DNA from: Thermococcus alcaliphilus
Lineage (GTDB): Archaea; Methanobacteriota_B; Thermococci; Thermococcales; Thermococcaceae
DNA: 64,000 nt
Direction: 5' to 3'
Assembly: GCF_024054535.1 (NCBI RefSeq)
Contig: NZ_JAMXLV010000021.1
Span: 124,001 to 188,000, forward strand
The notes beneath the pieces were generated by a model. That model worked only from the letters and a program-made list of their open reading frames with translations. It was not told where the DNA came from and did no database searches. Below, one piece after another: positions 8,350 through 17,107 of the stretch; within the stretch, counting starts at the first letter, position 1; each line of letters opens with the position of its first letter. The position numbers and the translations under genes were made by a program.

Positions 8350-9150
8350 TCAGCCGGTAGCACCTTTTAGAGCATCCTTACATGCGCATCTCCTGACCTT
8401 TGGAATGTACTCCACAGCTTTCATCAAAAGGAGCTTTATCTCTTCGCTTTTTTGTTGCATGAGTTCCACAACCTCCGAATGGGTGAGCTTGGTCTTACTT
8501 ATGCCAGCGGCATAGTTGGTAACAATGGCAACACTCGCATAGCACATCTCAAGTTCTCTAGCCAAGATTGCCTCAGGAGATTGAGTCATCCCTACCACAT
8601 CAGCACCAAGGATTTTCAGCGCTCTAATCTCCGCCCTTGTTTCAAATCTTGGCCCCTCCATGGCGGCATAAGTCCCTCTTGGGTGATAGCTAAAACCTAG
8701 CTCCCTAGCAGCTCTTATTAAAGCCTCTCTAAGCTCTGGACAGTAGGGATCAGTAAAATCAATATGGGCAACAAACTTCCTTTCATGGGGCGAATCCTCC
8801 CCATCATAAAAAGTATAAACCCGGTTTTTTGTAAAATCAATTAGCTGATCAAGTATAACAAAATCTCCTGGCTTCATAGTCTCGTTTAAAGATCCTACTG
8901 CCGATGTCGCGAGTATTCTCTCAACGCCCAGCTCGTACAGCCCCCATATGTTGGCGCGGTAGTTTATCTTATGTGGCGGAACGCTGTGCTTCTCTCCATG
9001 CCTTGCCAAAAACGCAATCTCTTCGCCCTTATACGTTCCAATTTTTACCTTAATGTCCCCATAAGGAGTCTCAACCCTCTCTTCCCTAACGTTTTCCAGA
9101 AGCTTTGGATCGTAAACCCCAGATCCACCTATTATCGCTATCCTCACCAC
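8350..9150 (-). CDS. mtnP: S-methyl-5'-thioadenosine phosphorylase
   Basis: Cleaves methylthioadenosine with phosphate to adenine and 5-methylthioribose-1-phosphate, recycling the by-product of polyamine and related syntheses. PNP/UDP phosphorylase fold: phosphate-binding GGSGVYDP near the N-terminus, HKINYRANIWGL, and the purine-site motif AAMEGPRFETRAEIR around residue 175, with MTQSPEAILARELEMCYASVA following. The C-terminal cysteine pair (RRCAC) resembles the CXC disulfide seen in hyperthermophile MTA phosphorylases. I choose the GTG at 9150 because GGTGAT lies at normal spacing; ATG 9156 is the alternative. Its pathway partner MtnA is at 36209-37273, not in the same operon. Confidence 0.93.
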   Translation of the reverse strand: MVRIAIIGGSGVYDPKLLENVREERVETPYGDIKVKIGTYKGEEIAFLARHGEKHSVPPHKINYRANIWGLYELGVERILATSAVGSLNETMKPGDFVILDQLIDFTKNRVYTFYDGEDSPHERKFVAHIDFTDPYCPELREALIRAARELGFSYHPRGTYAAMEGPRFETRAEIRALKILGADVVGMTQSPEAILARELEMCYASVAIVTNYAAGISKTKLTHSEVVELMQQKSEEIKLLLMKAVEYIPKVRRCACKDALKGATG

Positions 9151-9195
9151 AAGCATCACCAGAAAAAGTTGGAAGAAAAGAATTTAAAGCTAATG

Positions 9196-10236
9196 TCATT
9201 CCTTAGATTCCTCTTCGGCTGCAAGCCTTAGAACCTTAATCAATATCTCTGCCAAAAGTCTTGAATTCCATTTTAGGTCTCTGACATTCTTTACGGTCTC
9301 TATGGCTTTATCCAAATCATCTTCCTTTAGATAACCCAAGGCAATTTCTCCGAATGCCAAGGAGCGCAGATAGCTATCTTGTATTTTGTTTGCGTATTTT
9401 AATGCTTTCTCTTTTTCTCCAGCCCTCGTTAAAAATGACACCACCTTTACCTGCACGCTCTCATCAGGCACTTTTTCTGCAATTCTCTCCACTAGCTCGA
9501 TGTACTCTCTCCTCGGAGATTTTATGAGAATGTCGAGCAATTTCTTTGCAGCACTTACCAGTTCCTCCTCTTTTAGAAGTTCAAAGAACTTTGAAACGTG
9601 TTCTGGAGAGTCAACAAGCTCTTCTATGATTTCGTTGATGAACCTTTCCCTGTTTCCCTCAACAGTGTTAAAGATATCCAGGGCATTCATGACTTCTCCG
9701 CCTTTAATGTAGTACTTTATTATCTCCGATTTTGCCATAGAGCTCCAAGGTTCTTCAAGCAGTTCTTTTGAAACTTTGATTGCTTTAGCAAGCTGACCTT
9801 CAGATAGGTATCCCCTGATAATTGGAATAAGCATGCTGTTTCTCACTCTGCCGTCTTTGATTTTCATTGCATAAGAAACAGCTAAATCGTAGAGCTTGAG
9901 TTTTAACGCAGCTTCTATCATCTTTTCCAGAGCTCTATTCCGGACTTTAGAAGGCATACGTTCAACCAGTTCAAGAACTCTATTAAAGACCCTTGCAGCG
10001 GCGGCTTTGTTTGTTTCTCCTAGATAAGTGGCAAGCTGAATAAGCAAAAAAGCGAGCTCAGCTGCATCTTCAATTTCTTCTGCAGTCTCTAACGCTCTTC
10101 TAAAGGCATCCTTGTACTTTTCGTTACCCATGCGGAAAAGCTCAACTCCAATATTAGCATAGGTGAGTGCTCTAATTTTCGGGTCTGCTATTATACCGAC
10201 GAGATCAAAAATATCACTAATTGTACTCTCTTTCAT
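9196..10236 (-). CDS. HEAT/TPR-like helical-repeat protein
   Basis: A 346-residue all-helical protein built of about nine repeats of some 35 residues with a recurring pattern such as LLIQLATYLGETNKAAAARVF, SYAMKIKDGRVRNSML and IALGYLKEDDLDKAIETV. This spacing fits TPR or SEL1-like solenoids. No enzyme motif, signal peptide or membrane helix. Such proteins occur widely in Thermococcales with no known function. The start ATG is preceded by GTGATGATGAAC. Monocistronic: a TATA-like GGTTAAATATTCC lies upstream. Confidence 0.75.
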   Translation of the reverse strand: MKESTISDIFDLVGIIADPKIRALTYANIGVELFRMGNEKYKDAFRRALETAEEIEDAAELAFLLIQLATYLGETNKAAAARVFNRVLELVERMPSKVRNRALEKMIEAALKLKLYDLAVSYAMKIKDGRVRNSMLIPIIRGYLSEGQLAKAIKVSKELLEEPWSSMAKSEIIKYYIKGGEVMNALDIFNTVEGNRERFINEIIEELVDSPEHVSKFFELLKEEELVSAAKKLLDILIKSPRREYIELVERIAEKVPDESVQVKVVSFLTRAGEKEKALKYANKIQDSYLRSLAFGEIALGYLKEDDLDKAIETVKNVRDLKWNSRLLAEILIKVLRLAAEEESKE

Positions 10237-10341
10237 TGTTCATCATCACAAAAAATTTGATAAAGGAATATTTAACCATTTTGACAATTCTATTTTATAC
10301 TCATAAAACAAAAGTCGGAAATGAATTCGTCAAAAAACGAA

Positions 10342-10551
10342 TCAGCTGAGTTCATCATAAACTACACTGACAACCTCACCATCGTCCAATGAGACAAAGC
10401 TCACTTTTATCTTTTTGCCAGTTTTGGGATCTACTACAACAAAATCAGGCTTCTTAAGGTATTCACTTGAAGGAACACGCCAGACATCGTCGTAATGAAG
10501 TTTTAGCTCCTTCATGAACTTCTTTAAATCCTTTTTAATCATCGTCGGCAT
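10342..10551 (-). CDS. small conserved-type protein of unknown function
   Basis: About 69 residues beginning MPTMIKKDLKKFMKELKLHY and containing PDFVVVDPKTGKKIKVSFVSLDDGEVVSVVYDEL: an N-terminal helix followed by three or four beta strands, an alpha-beta mini-fold. No recognisable catalytic residues. The ATG at 10551 is preferred over an upstream one at 10575 because GGTGATA lies four bases before it and a strong TATA-like CTTTTATAC sits about 35 bases upstream. It stands alone between the helical-repeat gene and the DUF89 gene. Function not assigned. Confidence 0.65.
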   Translation of the reverse strand: MPTMIKKDLKKFMKELKLHYDDVWRVPSSEYLKKPDFVVVDPKTGKKIKVSFVSLDDGEVVSVVYDELS

Positions 10552-10633
10552 AGGTATCACCACTATATTATACAACTTTAAAGTATAAAAGCCTTTCTAA
10601 TCGATGCTTGTCAAAAATAATATCGTCAAATGT

Positions 10634-11479
10634 CTATATACACAGCATGCTCCCTTGGGGTACCCCTAACTCCCTCGCTACCGGGCGGCATTTAGCCTTT
10701 AGAAGATAGAAAATGCGCTCATCCTTAATCTCGCTGAGAGTTTCAAAGTTCCCCTGCCCTTTTGCTATAATGACATCCGCTCTTCTGAAAATCTCCATGA
10801 ATTCCTCTGAAACCTCTCCAAAGGGAACACCCACAATTCCAGAACCCGTTGAAATTATTGTCCCAATCTCATCAAATTTAGCAGCTTTTAAATCATCTAC
10901 AGTTGCATCGTTTATTATCGGGGCTTCTTTTCCAGCAATGTAGATATCTAGGTGAGGAAAATTTTCCCGAATCTTTTTCAAGAAGAGCTTATCAAAGTAT
11001 ATCTCACCACAGTTATCAGTAAGGTACAACAAAACTTTGGCATTTTCAAGCCTTTTGAAGAGCTCTTCAGAGCGGTCTATGTAAAGCTCTTCTTTAATGA
11101 GCCTCATTATGTCTTCTTCAATCTTTTCCGGGGAGTATCCAACGGCAAAATCAATTACGTTACCCACTATTGCAAGCTTTAACGCTGTTTTAAGGTCAAC
11201 TTCCATGATAGCTTCAATCTCATTCAAGACTCTCTCAGCCAACTTGTTGGAGGACTCTTTGTAGGCTTTAAACGGATCACGAACTCCAAGGAATTTGTAG
11301 AGATCAAAAAATATCTTGCTGGACACTATTGCAGGTATAGAATCTTCTTCAAGCTTTCCCATAAGCTTTGCACAGAAAACAGCGGCTTTCTTTCTTTTTG
11401 CTAAGTCTTCTGTGCTCATTTCAATTATCCTCTGGCACTGATTCGCGATACATGTGAAACATTCATAGTGAATCTTCAT
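10634..11479 (-). CDS. DUF89 (ARMT1-like) damage-control phosphatase family protein
   Basis: DUF89 proteins are metal-dependent phosphatases that remove abnormal or surplus phosphorylated sugars and cofactors. This 281-residue copy begins MKIHYECFTCIANQCQRI, with the N-terminal cysteines typical of archaeal members, and shows the metal-site region VLYLTDNCGEIYFDKLFL (Asp-Asn), KEAPIINDATVDDL and the later DVIIAKGQGNFETL. The physiological substrate is unknown. The ATG at 11479 is chosen because upstream codons would run into the divergent MFS promoter and do not look protein-like. It is divergent from the MFS transporter across 66 bases that hold a perfect palindrome. Confidence 0.82.
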   Translation of the reverse strand: MKIHYECFTCIANQCQRIIEMSTEDLAKRKKAAVFCAKLMGKLEEDSIPAIVSSKIFFDLYKFLGVRDPFKAYKESSNKLAERVLNEIEAIMEVDLKTALKLAIVGNVIDFAVGYSPEKIEEDIMRLIKEELYIDRSEELFKRLENAKVLLYLTDNCGEIYFDKLFLKKIRENFPHLDIYIAGKEAPIINDATVDDLKAAKFDEIGTIISTGSGIVGVPFGEVSEEFMEIFRRADVIIAKGQGNFETLSEIKDERIFYLLKAKCRPVARELGVPQGSMLCI

Positions 11480-11520
11480 ACCTATCCCATTAAAGTTTGC
11501 AATAGATTTAAAAAGCATTA

Positions 11521-11538
11521 ACCGAACATTTGTTCGGT
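11521..11538. promoter_or_regulatory. 18-bp palindromic operator at the MFS promoter
   Basis: ACCGAACATTTGTTCGGT is an inverted repeat of two perfect 8-bp arms around TT. It lies just downstream of a TATA-like TTTAAAAA (about 11509-11516), and its right arm runs into the GGTGAGG ribosome binding site of the MFS gene, so a bound protein would block transcription start. A 16-of-18 match lies in the same place relative to the promoter of the DUF835 membrane gene (18165-18182). The binding regulator is unknown. Confidence 0.75.
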
Positions 11539-11545
11539 GAGGACA

Positions 11546-12829
11546 ATGGAGGTAATAGACAAGGCAAAATTCGGAAGGTTTCATTACATTCTTCTAGCCA
11601 TCCTCGGAACGGTGTGGGCATTCATAGCAATAAACACCCTTTCCGTGAGCTTTGTGATTCCTTTGTTAAGCAAGGAACCGGCATTTCAGGGGAGTCTGAG
11701 CAAACTTGGAGCAATGGGATCCGCAGCACTGTGGGGGATGCTCTTCGGTGCATGGTTTTTCGGAACAGTTGCCGACTACATAGGAAGAAAAAACGCCTTA
11801 ACATTGGCAGTTTCGCTTTTTGGATTGGGAAGCATTGCGAGTAGTTTCGCTAATAGCTTGAATCAGCTTATAGCACTTAGGTTTATAGTTGGGCTAGGTC
11901 TAGGGGGAGCTCTGCCGGTTGCAAGCTCCTATTTCGCCGAGTTCATGCCCGCAAAAATTAGGGGGGCTATGATATCTATCCTAGAAAGCTTCTGGGCTAT
12001 TGGTACTATAATAATTGGAATAGTTGCAATCCTCCTAAAAGCCAGCTGGAGAAGCATTCTCCTGTTTGGTGGAAGTGTGTTGCTGTTGCTCCCAATAATA
12101 CTCTGGCTTCCGGAGTCTCCGAGGTTTTTGGCCCTTAAAGGAAAAACAAAAGAAGCTGAAAGGGTTATAGAAAGAATACTTGGGAGAAAAGCAGAGATCA
12201 AGGTGCAAGAGGGCAAGCAAGCAAAGATAACAATAATAGAGCTCTGGAAAAAGTACGGCAAAATAACTTTAATGCTCTCAATTGCATGGTTCAGCATAGC
12301 CTTTGCTTATTACGGATTCTTCATATGGCTTCCAAGGTTCTTAGCAGCGACTTTGAAGATAACCGTCTTTAAGAGCTTCCAATACTTTATAATAACCGCC
12401 GTAGCCCAGCTACCGGGATACTGGAGTGCAGCTTATCTTCTCGAGAGGATAGGAAGAAAGAAAACGCTCTCTACATATCTGCTGCTCTCTGGCTTGGCTG
12501 GAGTCATGTTTTACCACTATGCAAGTTCAGGGAAAGTTTACATGATACTGACAAGCGCGGTCCTCTTCAGCTTCTTCAATCTCGGAGCATGGGGAGCTAT
12601 ATACGCCTATACCCCCGAACTCTATCCAACTGAAGTTAGAGGAACTGGAACAGGATGGGCAGGGGCAATGGCAAGAATTGGAGGAGGATTGGCACCAATA
12701 TTAGCAGGAAAGATCATGGAGACTTCAACCGTTGGGGTGGCTGTGCTTGTAATTGCTGTGATTTCAATTATAGGGGCTTTGGACGTCCTTACTCTCGGGA
12801 AAGAAACTAAAGGAGTGGAGTTAGTATAG
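11546..12829 (+). CDS. MFS transporter (sugar porter-like)
   Basis: A 427-residue twelve-helix permease of the major facilitator superfamily. The loop between helices 2 and 3 has the family motif in GTVADYIGRKNALTLAVSLF, helix 4 onward reads LRFIVGLGLGGALPVASSYFAEFMPAKIRG (close to the sugar/organic acid porter signature), WLPESPRFL closes the first half, and the second half repeats LLERIGRKKTL and YTPELYPTEVRGTGTGWAGAM. Substrate cannot be read from sequence; sugars, aromatic acids or other organic anions are possible. The ATG at 11546 follows GGTGAGG. The promoter carries an 18-bp palindrome, so expression is probably repressor-controlled. The DUF89 gene is divergent. Confidence 0.88.
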   Translation: MEVIDKAKFGRFHYILLAILGTVWAFIAINTLSVSFVIPLLSKEPAFQGSLSKLGAMGSAALWGMLFGAWFFGTVADYIGRKNALTLAVSLFGLGSIASSFANSLNQLIALRFIVGLGLGGALPVASSYFAEFMPAKIRGAMISILESFWAIGTIIIGIVAILLKASWRSILLFGGSVLLLLPIILWLPESPRFLALKGKTKEAERVIERILGRKAEIKVQEGKQAKITIIELWKKYGKITLMLSIAWFSIAFAYYGFFIWLPRFLAATLKITVFKSFQYFIITAVAQLPGYWSAAYLLERIGRKKTLSTYLLLSGLAGVMFYHYASSGKVYMILTSAVLFSFFNLGAWGAIYAYTPELYPTEVRGTGTGWAGAMARIGGGLAPILAGKIMETSTVGVAVLVIAVISIIGALDVLTLGKETKGVELV

Positions 12830-12928
12830 ATAATCAAGGAATGCAAGCTCCTCAACTACGGGCTTTCTTTTTCTCTTTTCGAACTCCCTCATGTAAAGGT
12901 AATCATAAAGCTTTGATATCATATCCAT
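12821..12928 (-). CDS. 35-residue basic small protein, not recognised
   Basis: A short gene of 36 codons beginning MDMISKLYDYLYMREFEKRK and continuing RKPVVEELAFLDYLY. Translation signals are strong: GGAGGTGAGAG (complement of 12931-12941) lies three bases before the ATG at 12928. Farther upstream at about 12964-12978 the minus strand reads TTTATTTATATTCGAG, a good archaeal TATA region. It ends with TAA at 12821-12823 and overlaps the 3' end of the convergent MFS gene by nine bases. The product is an amphipathic helix with a central cluster of lysine and arginine and aromatic ends; it could bind a membrane surface, nucleic acid or a partner protein. No homologue is claimed. Confidence 0.6.
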   Translation of the reverse strand: MDMISKLYDYLYMREFEKRKRKPVVEELAFLDYLY

Positions 12929-12929
12929 T

Positions 12930-13204
12930 TCTCTCACCTCCTTTCTTTTTTGGGTTTTCTCTCGAATATAAATAAATTAATTTCCTTTAAAAACATTTTC
13001 AGACCTTTTTTAGCTATGAATGAGCAGAAGAATGCAAAACTCTCAGAAAAACTGCTGAATGACCGTGTTTAAAGTTTAATGTATATATATGAGCAATCAA
13101 AGCGACTTTCCAAAGGTTTCTTTTATTAAATGGACACACCAGTACAAAGATCGAAGAGCTAAGGATTATAAACCTAGGGACAGCTCTACATATGGTGGAG
13201 GAAA
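12930..13204. promoter_or_regulatory. intergenic region: promoters of the small protein and SRP54
   Basis: Divergent control region. The left part holds the ribosome binding site and TATA region of the 35-residue gene on the minus strand. The right part holds GATTATAAACC at about 13165-13175, placed about 25 bases before a likely SRP54 transcript start, and GGTGGAGG just before the SRP54 ATG. The middle (about 13010-13140) is AT-rich with another TATA-like TGTATATATATG near 13080; no gene or clear RNA is seen there. Confidence 0.5.
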
Positions 13205-14551
13205 ATGGTATTAGATAAGCTCGGTCAGTCACTCAACAACGCCCTAAGAAAACTTGCGCGTGCAAGTACCGTTGATGAAGCTCTTGTGAGAGAGGTAGTT
13301 AGGGACATTCAGAGGGCTTTACTTACGAGTGATGTTAACGTTCGTCTAGTTCTTGATCTCACCAAGAAAATTGAGAAGAGAGCTTTAGAAGAAAAGCCAC
13401 CTGCTGGAGTTTCCAAAAAGGAACATATAATCAAAATAGTCTATGAAGAACTGACCAATTTTTTGGGAAAAGAGGCAAAGCCCATAGAGATAAAAGAAAA
13501 GCCTACTATTCTCCTAACGGTTGGTATTCAGGGATCAGGGAAAACCACAAGCGTGGCAAAGCTCGCGAGATATTTCCAAAAGCATGGATATAAAGTAGGC
13601 TTGGTATGTTCGGACACCTGGCGTCCAGGTGCTTATTTCCAGTTAAAACAATTGGTAGAGCCGTATGGAATTGAGGTTTTTGGAGACCCCGAAGAAAAAG
13701 ACGCAGTAAAGCTTGCCAAAGAGGGAGTGGAGTACTTCAAAAAGAAGGGCGTAGATGTGATAATAGTGGACTCCGCAGGAAGGCACAAGGAAGAGAAAGG
13801 ACTCATAGAAGAGATGAAGCAAATAAGCGAAGCGATAAATCCCCATGAGGTCATCCTCGTAATCGACGGAACAATTGGACAGCAAGCGTATAATCAGGCA
13901 TTGGCTTTTAAGGAGGCAACTCCCATAGGGTCGATAATTGTAACCAAGCTAGACGGTTCAGCCAAAGGTGGAGGGGCTCTTTCCGCTGTTGTAGCAACTG
14001 GAGCCCCAATAAAGTTCATTGGTGTTGGTGAGAAGATAGATGACTTAGAACCTTTTGATCCAAAGCGCTTTGTTTCAAGGCTCTTAGGATTGGGGGACAT
14101 TCAAGGGTTGCTGGAGAAGTTCGAGGAACTTAGCAAGGAGGCTGAATTCAAAGAAGAAGACGTTGAAAAGTTCTTAAGAGGGAAGTTTAACCTCAAAGAC
14201 ATGTATGCTCAGTTAGAAGCTATGAGAAAAATGGGGCCACTCCAGCAGATACTAAAGATGATCCCGGGAATGGGTTATTCTATCCCAGATGAAGTAATTA
14301 AGGTGAGTGAAGAGAGACTGAAAAAATTCAAGGTAATCATGGATTCCATGACTGAAGAAGAGCTCGAAAATCCCGAGATAATAAACTACTCAAGGATCAA
14401 GAGAATAGCAAGGGGTTCTGGCACTAGTACAAAAGATGTAAAAGAACTGCTCAACCAGTATAAACAGATGAAAAAATTCTTTAAGGGTATGGACAAAAGG
14501 AAATTGGCTAAGATGGCCAAGAAGTTTAACTTTGGAGGGTTGGGCATATGA
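13205..14551 (+). CDS. srp54: signal recognition particle GTPase SRP54
   Basis: Binds signal sequences as they leave the ribosome and, with 7S RNA and SRP19, delivers ribosomes to the membrane receptor FtsY. The 448 residues contain the helical N domain (1-90), the GTPase G domain with [15 protein letters not shown] (P loop near 106), [36 protein letters not shown], and a C-terminal M domain from about 300 including [18 protein letters not shown] and the RNA-binding [20 protein letters not shown]. Length and motifs are complete. The next gene starts four bases before its stop. Confidence 0.97.
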   Translation: MVLDKLGQSLNNALRKLARASTVDEALVREVVRDIQRALLTSDVNVRLVLDLTKKIEKRALEEKPPAGVSKKEHIIKIVYEELTNFLGKEAKPIEIKEKPTILLTVGIQGSGKTTSVAKLARYFQKHGYKVGLVCSDTWRPGAYFQLKQLVEPYGIEVFGDPEEKDAVKLAKEGVEYFKKKGVDVIIVDSAGRHKEEKGLIEEMKQISEAINPHEVILVIDGTIGQQAYNQALAFKEATPIGSIIVTKLDGSAKGGGALSAVVATGAPIKFIGVGEKIDDLEPFDPKRFVSRLLGLGDIQGLLEKFEELSKEAEFKEEDVEKFLRGKFNLKDMYAQLEAMRKMGPLQQILKMIPGMGYSIPDEVIKVSEERLKKFKVIMDSMTEEELENPEIINYSRIKRIARGSGTSTKDVKELLNQYKQMKKFFKGMDKRKLAKMAKKFNFGGLGI

Positions 14552-14787
14552 TGGAGGCATTTGTTTTAATTATTGTAAAGCCCGGAAATGAAGACCTGGT
14601 ATATGAAAAGCTGAAGGACATCCCACAAGTGAAGGAGATATACAAAGTCTATGGAGAATACGACATAATTATACGAGTTGAAATTGAGAACATTAAAGAG
14701 TTAGACAGCTTCCATGACGAGATTTTAAGGAAAATAAGAGAAATAGAGATGACCGAAACACTAATAGCAAGCTCTTACGGGAGCTGA
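14548..14787 (+). CDS. Lrp/AsnC-type ligand-binding (RAM) domain protein
   Basis: A 79-residue stand-alone RAM domain: [69 protein letters not shown], the beta-alpha-beta-beta-alpha-beta pattern of the C-terminal half of Lrp regulators, without any DNA-binding domain. Such proteins form dimers or octamers that bind amino acids and may modulate full-length Lrp regulators. It overlaps the SRP54 stop by four bases (ATGA), so it is translationally coupled to SRP54. A full-length Lrp lies nearby at 16462-16905. Confidence 0.88.
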   Translation: MMEAFVLIIVKPGNEDLVYEKLKDIPQVKEIYKVYGEYDIIIRVEIENIKELDSFHDEILRKIREIEMTETLIASSYGS

Positions 14788-14799
14788 GGTGATAAAAAA

Positions 14800-15321
14800 G
14801 TGGAGAAGAGGTGGGTAGCGACAATAAATTTAGAAACCCTGCAAATTAAAAGCGATCCCTCTTTTAAATTTAAATGCCTTCAGTGTGCCAACTGCTGCAT
14901 AAACCTTGAGATACCCCTCAGAGATGAGGATATAACAAGAATAGAGGATTTGGGATTTAACGCGTGGGAGTTCGTGGATTATGAGAAAATGTTCTACAGG
15001 GGAGATAAGTTTTTGGGATACGGACTTAAGAAGAGACCGTTTGACGATGGCTGTGTCTTCCTTGGAGAAGATGGAAAGTGCAAGATTTACTCCAAACGGC
15101 CATTGGCATGTAAGCTTTATCCCTTTATTCTAATCAAGCACGGACTCGTTATTGAGGTATACGTAAAGGAAGATCCATTCTGTAAGGGAATTAATCATCC
15201 AGATGGAGAACATGTAGACCTAGATTTTGTTATGAAGTATTTTGGTGAGGTAATTTCAGAATACCGGCAAAAAATGGGAATCTCCAATCACCAGAATAAA
15301 CCAGCAAATCTTATAATTTGA
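14800..15321 (+). CDS. YkgJ-type CxxCxxCC metal-cluster protein
   Basis: A 173-residue member of the zinc/iron-chelating family marked by KCLQCANCCINLEIPL at about residues 25-40 (CxxCxxCC), followed by EDGKCKIYSKRPLACKLYPF near 88-107 (further cysteines of the cluster) and CKGI near 128. The family is thought to bind an Fe-S cluster or zinc; the biochemical role is largely unknown. The GTG at 14800 is preceded by GAGGTGAT. Twelve bases separate it from the RAM-domain gene, so it probably shares the SRP54 transcript. Confidence 0.82.
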   Translation: MEKRWVATINLETLQIKSDPSFKFKCLQCANCCINLEIPLRDEDITRIEDLGFNAWEFVDYEKMFYRGDKFLGYGLKKRPFDDGCVFLGEDGKCKIYSKRPLACKLYPFILIKHGLVIEVYVKEDPFCKGINHPDGEHVDLDFVMKYFGEVISEYRQKMGISNHQNKPANLII

Positions 15322-15386
15322 CCATAAACCGAAACCTATTTATACATTTTCTTGTCAATATTATCTCACCAGCAGGAGGTGGGAGC

Positions 15387-16100
15387 TTGAGTCAGATAGA
15401 GGCAGTTAAAGAGAAACTCCGTGTCATCAGGATTTTAAGGCTCTTAAAAAAGAGCTACACATATGAAGAACTCTCAAGGATCACTGGACTTCCAATAACG
15501 GTGCTCAACAGATATGTGAGGGGAAAAGTCCTTCCAAGCACGCAGCGTGCCAAAGAGCTAATAAAGGTTCTCTCCCCATACGTAAACCTTGAAGAGGAGG
15601 TTAAGAAGAGAATAGTTTTTGATAAACATGGATTGTTTGATAACTTGAAAATTCTCAGCGATACAGACCTAATGAGCCTTATTGCTGAGAGCGTTGCCTC
15701 AAGGTACATGGAGATGGACATAGACAAAATACTAACGGCGGCTACGGATGGAATCCCTCTGGCAATTCACATCGGAAACGAACTTGGGGTAGATGTCGTC
15801 TACGCAAAGAAGAAGAAAGAAGTTGGAGTGGAAAAGTTTTACGAGGTAAATTATGTCTCAAGCTCTTCAGGAAGCGTTATGACGTTGTACCTCCCTTCTT
15901 GGGCAATTAAAAAGGGAGAGAGAGTTTTAATAGTTGACGATGTTGTGAGGAGTGGAGAAACCCAAAGAGCTCTCATAGAGATGTGCAAGCAGGCAAATGC
16001 AACACCTGCAGGAATGTTCTTCCTTATAAGTGCCGGCAATGCAATAGACAGGATAAAAGAGGAATACAACATCCCTGTGGACGTTATGGTAAGGCTTTGA
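15387..16100 (+). CDS. gfcR: HTH-phosphoribosyltransferase regulator (GfcR type)
   Basis: A two-domain protein: an N-terminal helix-turn-helix (YTYEELSRITGLPITVLNRYVRGKVLPS, residues about 27-55) and a C-terminal type I phosphoribosyltransferase-like domain with the PRPP-loop motif RVLIVDDVVRSGETQRAL near 185. This architecture is the archaeal GfcR/PyrE-like regulator family, known in haloarchaea to control glucose metabolism or purine genes; here the controlled genes are unknown. The start is a TTG at 15387 because AGGAGGTGGG lies just upstream and the frame before it reads poorly; a TATA-like TTTATACA near 15339 gives it its own promoter. Confidence 0.85.
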   Translation: MSQIEAVKEKLRVIRILRLLKKSYTYEELSRITGLPITVLNRYVRGKVLPSTQRAKELIKVLSPYVNLEEEVKKRIVFDKHGLFDNLKILSDTDLMSLIAESVASRYMEMDIDKILTAATDGIPLAIHIGNELGVDVVYAKKKKEVGVEKFYEVNYVSSSSGSVMTLYLPSWAIKKGERVLIVDDVVRSGETQRALIEMCKQANATPAGMFFLISAGNAIDRIKEEYNIPVDVMVRL

Positions 16101-16128
16101 CCTTTATTATTTATTTGGAGGATTTAAT

Positions 16129-16473
16129 ATGGAAAATTTGGAGAATGAAGACAGGTTTATGATATACAATGTGGCTGGAAAGAGCATAATGGTGGAGGCA
16201 AAGCTCGGGGAGGAGTTTGACTTTATCTGCAGTGAGAAGGAATGTGGAGAGAGATTGGAACTGCACGGCGTTATAAAGGTTGTAACCCCTCAAGAGTATC
16301 GAAAGGTTCTAAAGGCAACGCTAAACGAAAATGAGGAGTTTCAGGTTATAGAAACTCTAAATCCAATTCCACTAATATTTGAAGGCACGGTAAATGGGGA
16401 AAAAGTAAAGTTACCCGCTGAGACTGTGCAAAACTTGGCGAGGAGATTTGTGAGAAACTTCCTAGACCTCTAG
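16129..16473 (+). CDS. conserved-type protein of unknown function
   Basis: A 114-residue soluble protein, mostly beta structure, with one CSEKECGERLELHG segment (two cysteines five apart, near residues 34-39) that could bind a metal or form a disulfide. The C-terminal part, VNGEKVKLPAETVQNLARRFVRNFLDL, ends in a basic amphipathic helix. No family recognised. GGAGG lies before the ATG. It follows the GfcR gene by 28 bases and may be co-transcribed, and it converges on the Lrp regulator, overlapping by 12 bases. Confidence 0.6.
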   Translation: MENLENEDRFMIYNVAGKSIMVEAKLGEEFDFICSEKECGERLELHGVIKVVTPQEYRKVLKATLNENEEFQVIETLNPIPLIFEGTVNGEKVKLPAETVQNLARRFVRNFLDL

Positions 16474-16905
16474 CGTTAAATCTTCCTTTACAATGTCCAT
16501 TGCGACATGGGTGTAAGTCTTTTCCACACCATCTATCCTCAAAAGCTTCTTGACAAACCTGTTCATATCCTCTCTTCCCCTGAACTTTGCGATGACTATT
16601 ATATCGTATTCCCCCGTAACATCGTAAACACAAGCAACATGGGGATCTTTGGCTATTTCCCTCTCAATCTCAATTATCCTCTTTCCCTGAGCTTTAACCC
16701 CGATTATCGTCGTAAGGTCATAGCCAAGTTTAGCGTAATCTAATTTTGGAGCAAACCCTCGGATAATCCCCTCTTCTTCAAGCCTCTTTATTCTGTTATA
16801 CACCGTTCCCACAGCAACTCCTACTTTTTTCGCTATCTCCCTATATGAAAGTCGGGCATCTTCCTGAAGAATAGAGATTATTTTTCTGTCCAACTCATCC
16901 ACCAT
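16462..16905 (-). CDS. Lrp/AsnC family transcription regulator
   Basis: Full-length archaeal Lrp of about 147 residues: N-terminal winged helix (LDRKIISILQEDARLSYREIAKKVGVAVGTVYNRIKRLEEEGIIRGF) and C-terminal RAM domain (TTIIGVKAQGKRIIEIEREIAKDPHVACVYDVTGEYDIIVIAKF). Likely senses amino acids or represses its own gene, as Pyrococcus LrpA does (family knowledge). The ATG at 16905 follows GGTGTGG. A TATA-like GGTATTTAAAC is present at about 16936-16946 on its strand. Confidence 0.92.
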   Translation of the reverse strand: MVDELDRKIISILQEDARLSYREIAKKVGVAVGTVYNRIKRLEEEGIIRGFAPKLDYAKLGYDLTTIIGVKAQGKRIIEIEREIAKDPHVACVYDVTGEYDIIVIAKFRGREDMNRFVKKLLRIDGVEKTYTHVAMDIVKEDLTLEV

Positions 16906-17019
16906 CAGCCACACCAGAGAAAGTTTTGAAGGGAAGTTTAAATACCCTTTGATTTCCGTTAAATTATTTTGTTTAACAAAAGATTTATAAGCCAGTGAGA
17001 GAGGATAGGAAACGGGAGT

Positions 17020-17097
17020 GGACCGGTAGCCTAGCCAGGATAGGGCATCGGCCTCCTAAGCCGAGGGTCCGGGGTTCAAATCCCCGCCGGTCCGCCA
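17020..17097 (+). tRNA. tRNA-Arg (CCT), CCA encoded
   Basis: Acceptor GGACCGG pairs with CCGGTCC (17087-17093); anticodon stem TCGGC/GCCGA encloses CTCCTAA with anticodon CCT, which reads AGG; T loop GGTTCAAATCC; discriminator G and encoded CCA. No intron. GATTTATAAGCC about 35 bases upstream is a matching TATA box. Confidence 0.96.
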
Positions 17098-17107
17098 CAA
17101 GTTTGCT

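Noticed and set aside
13010-13080. Possible C/D RNA between the small gene and SRP54
   Set aside because: Only one CTGA and poorly matching C boxes were found, with wrong spacing on both strands.
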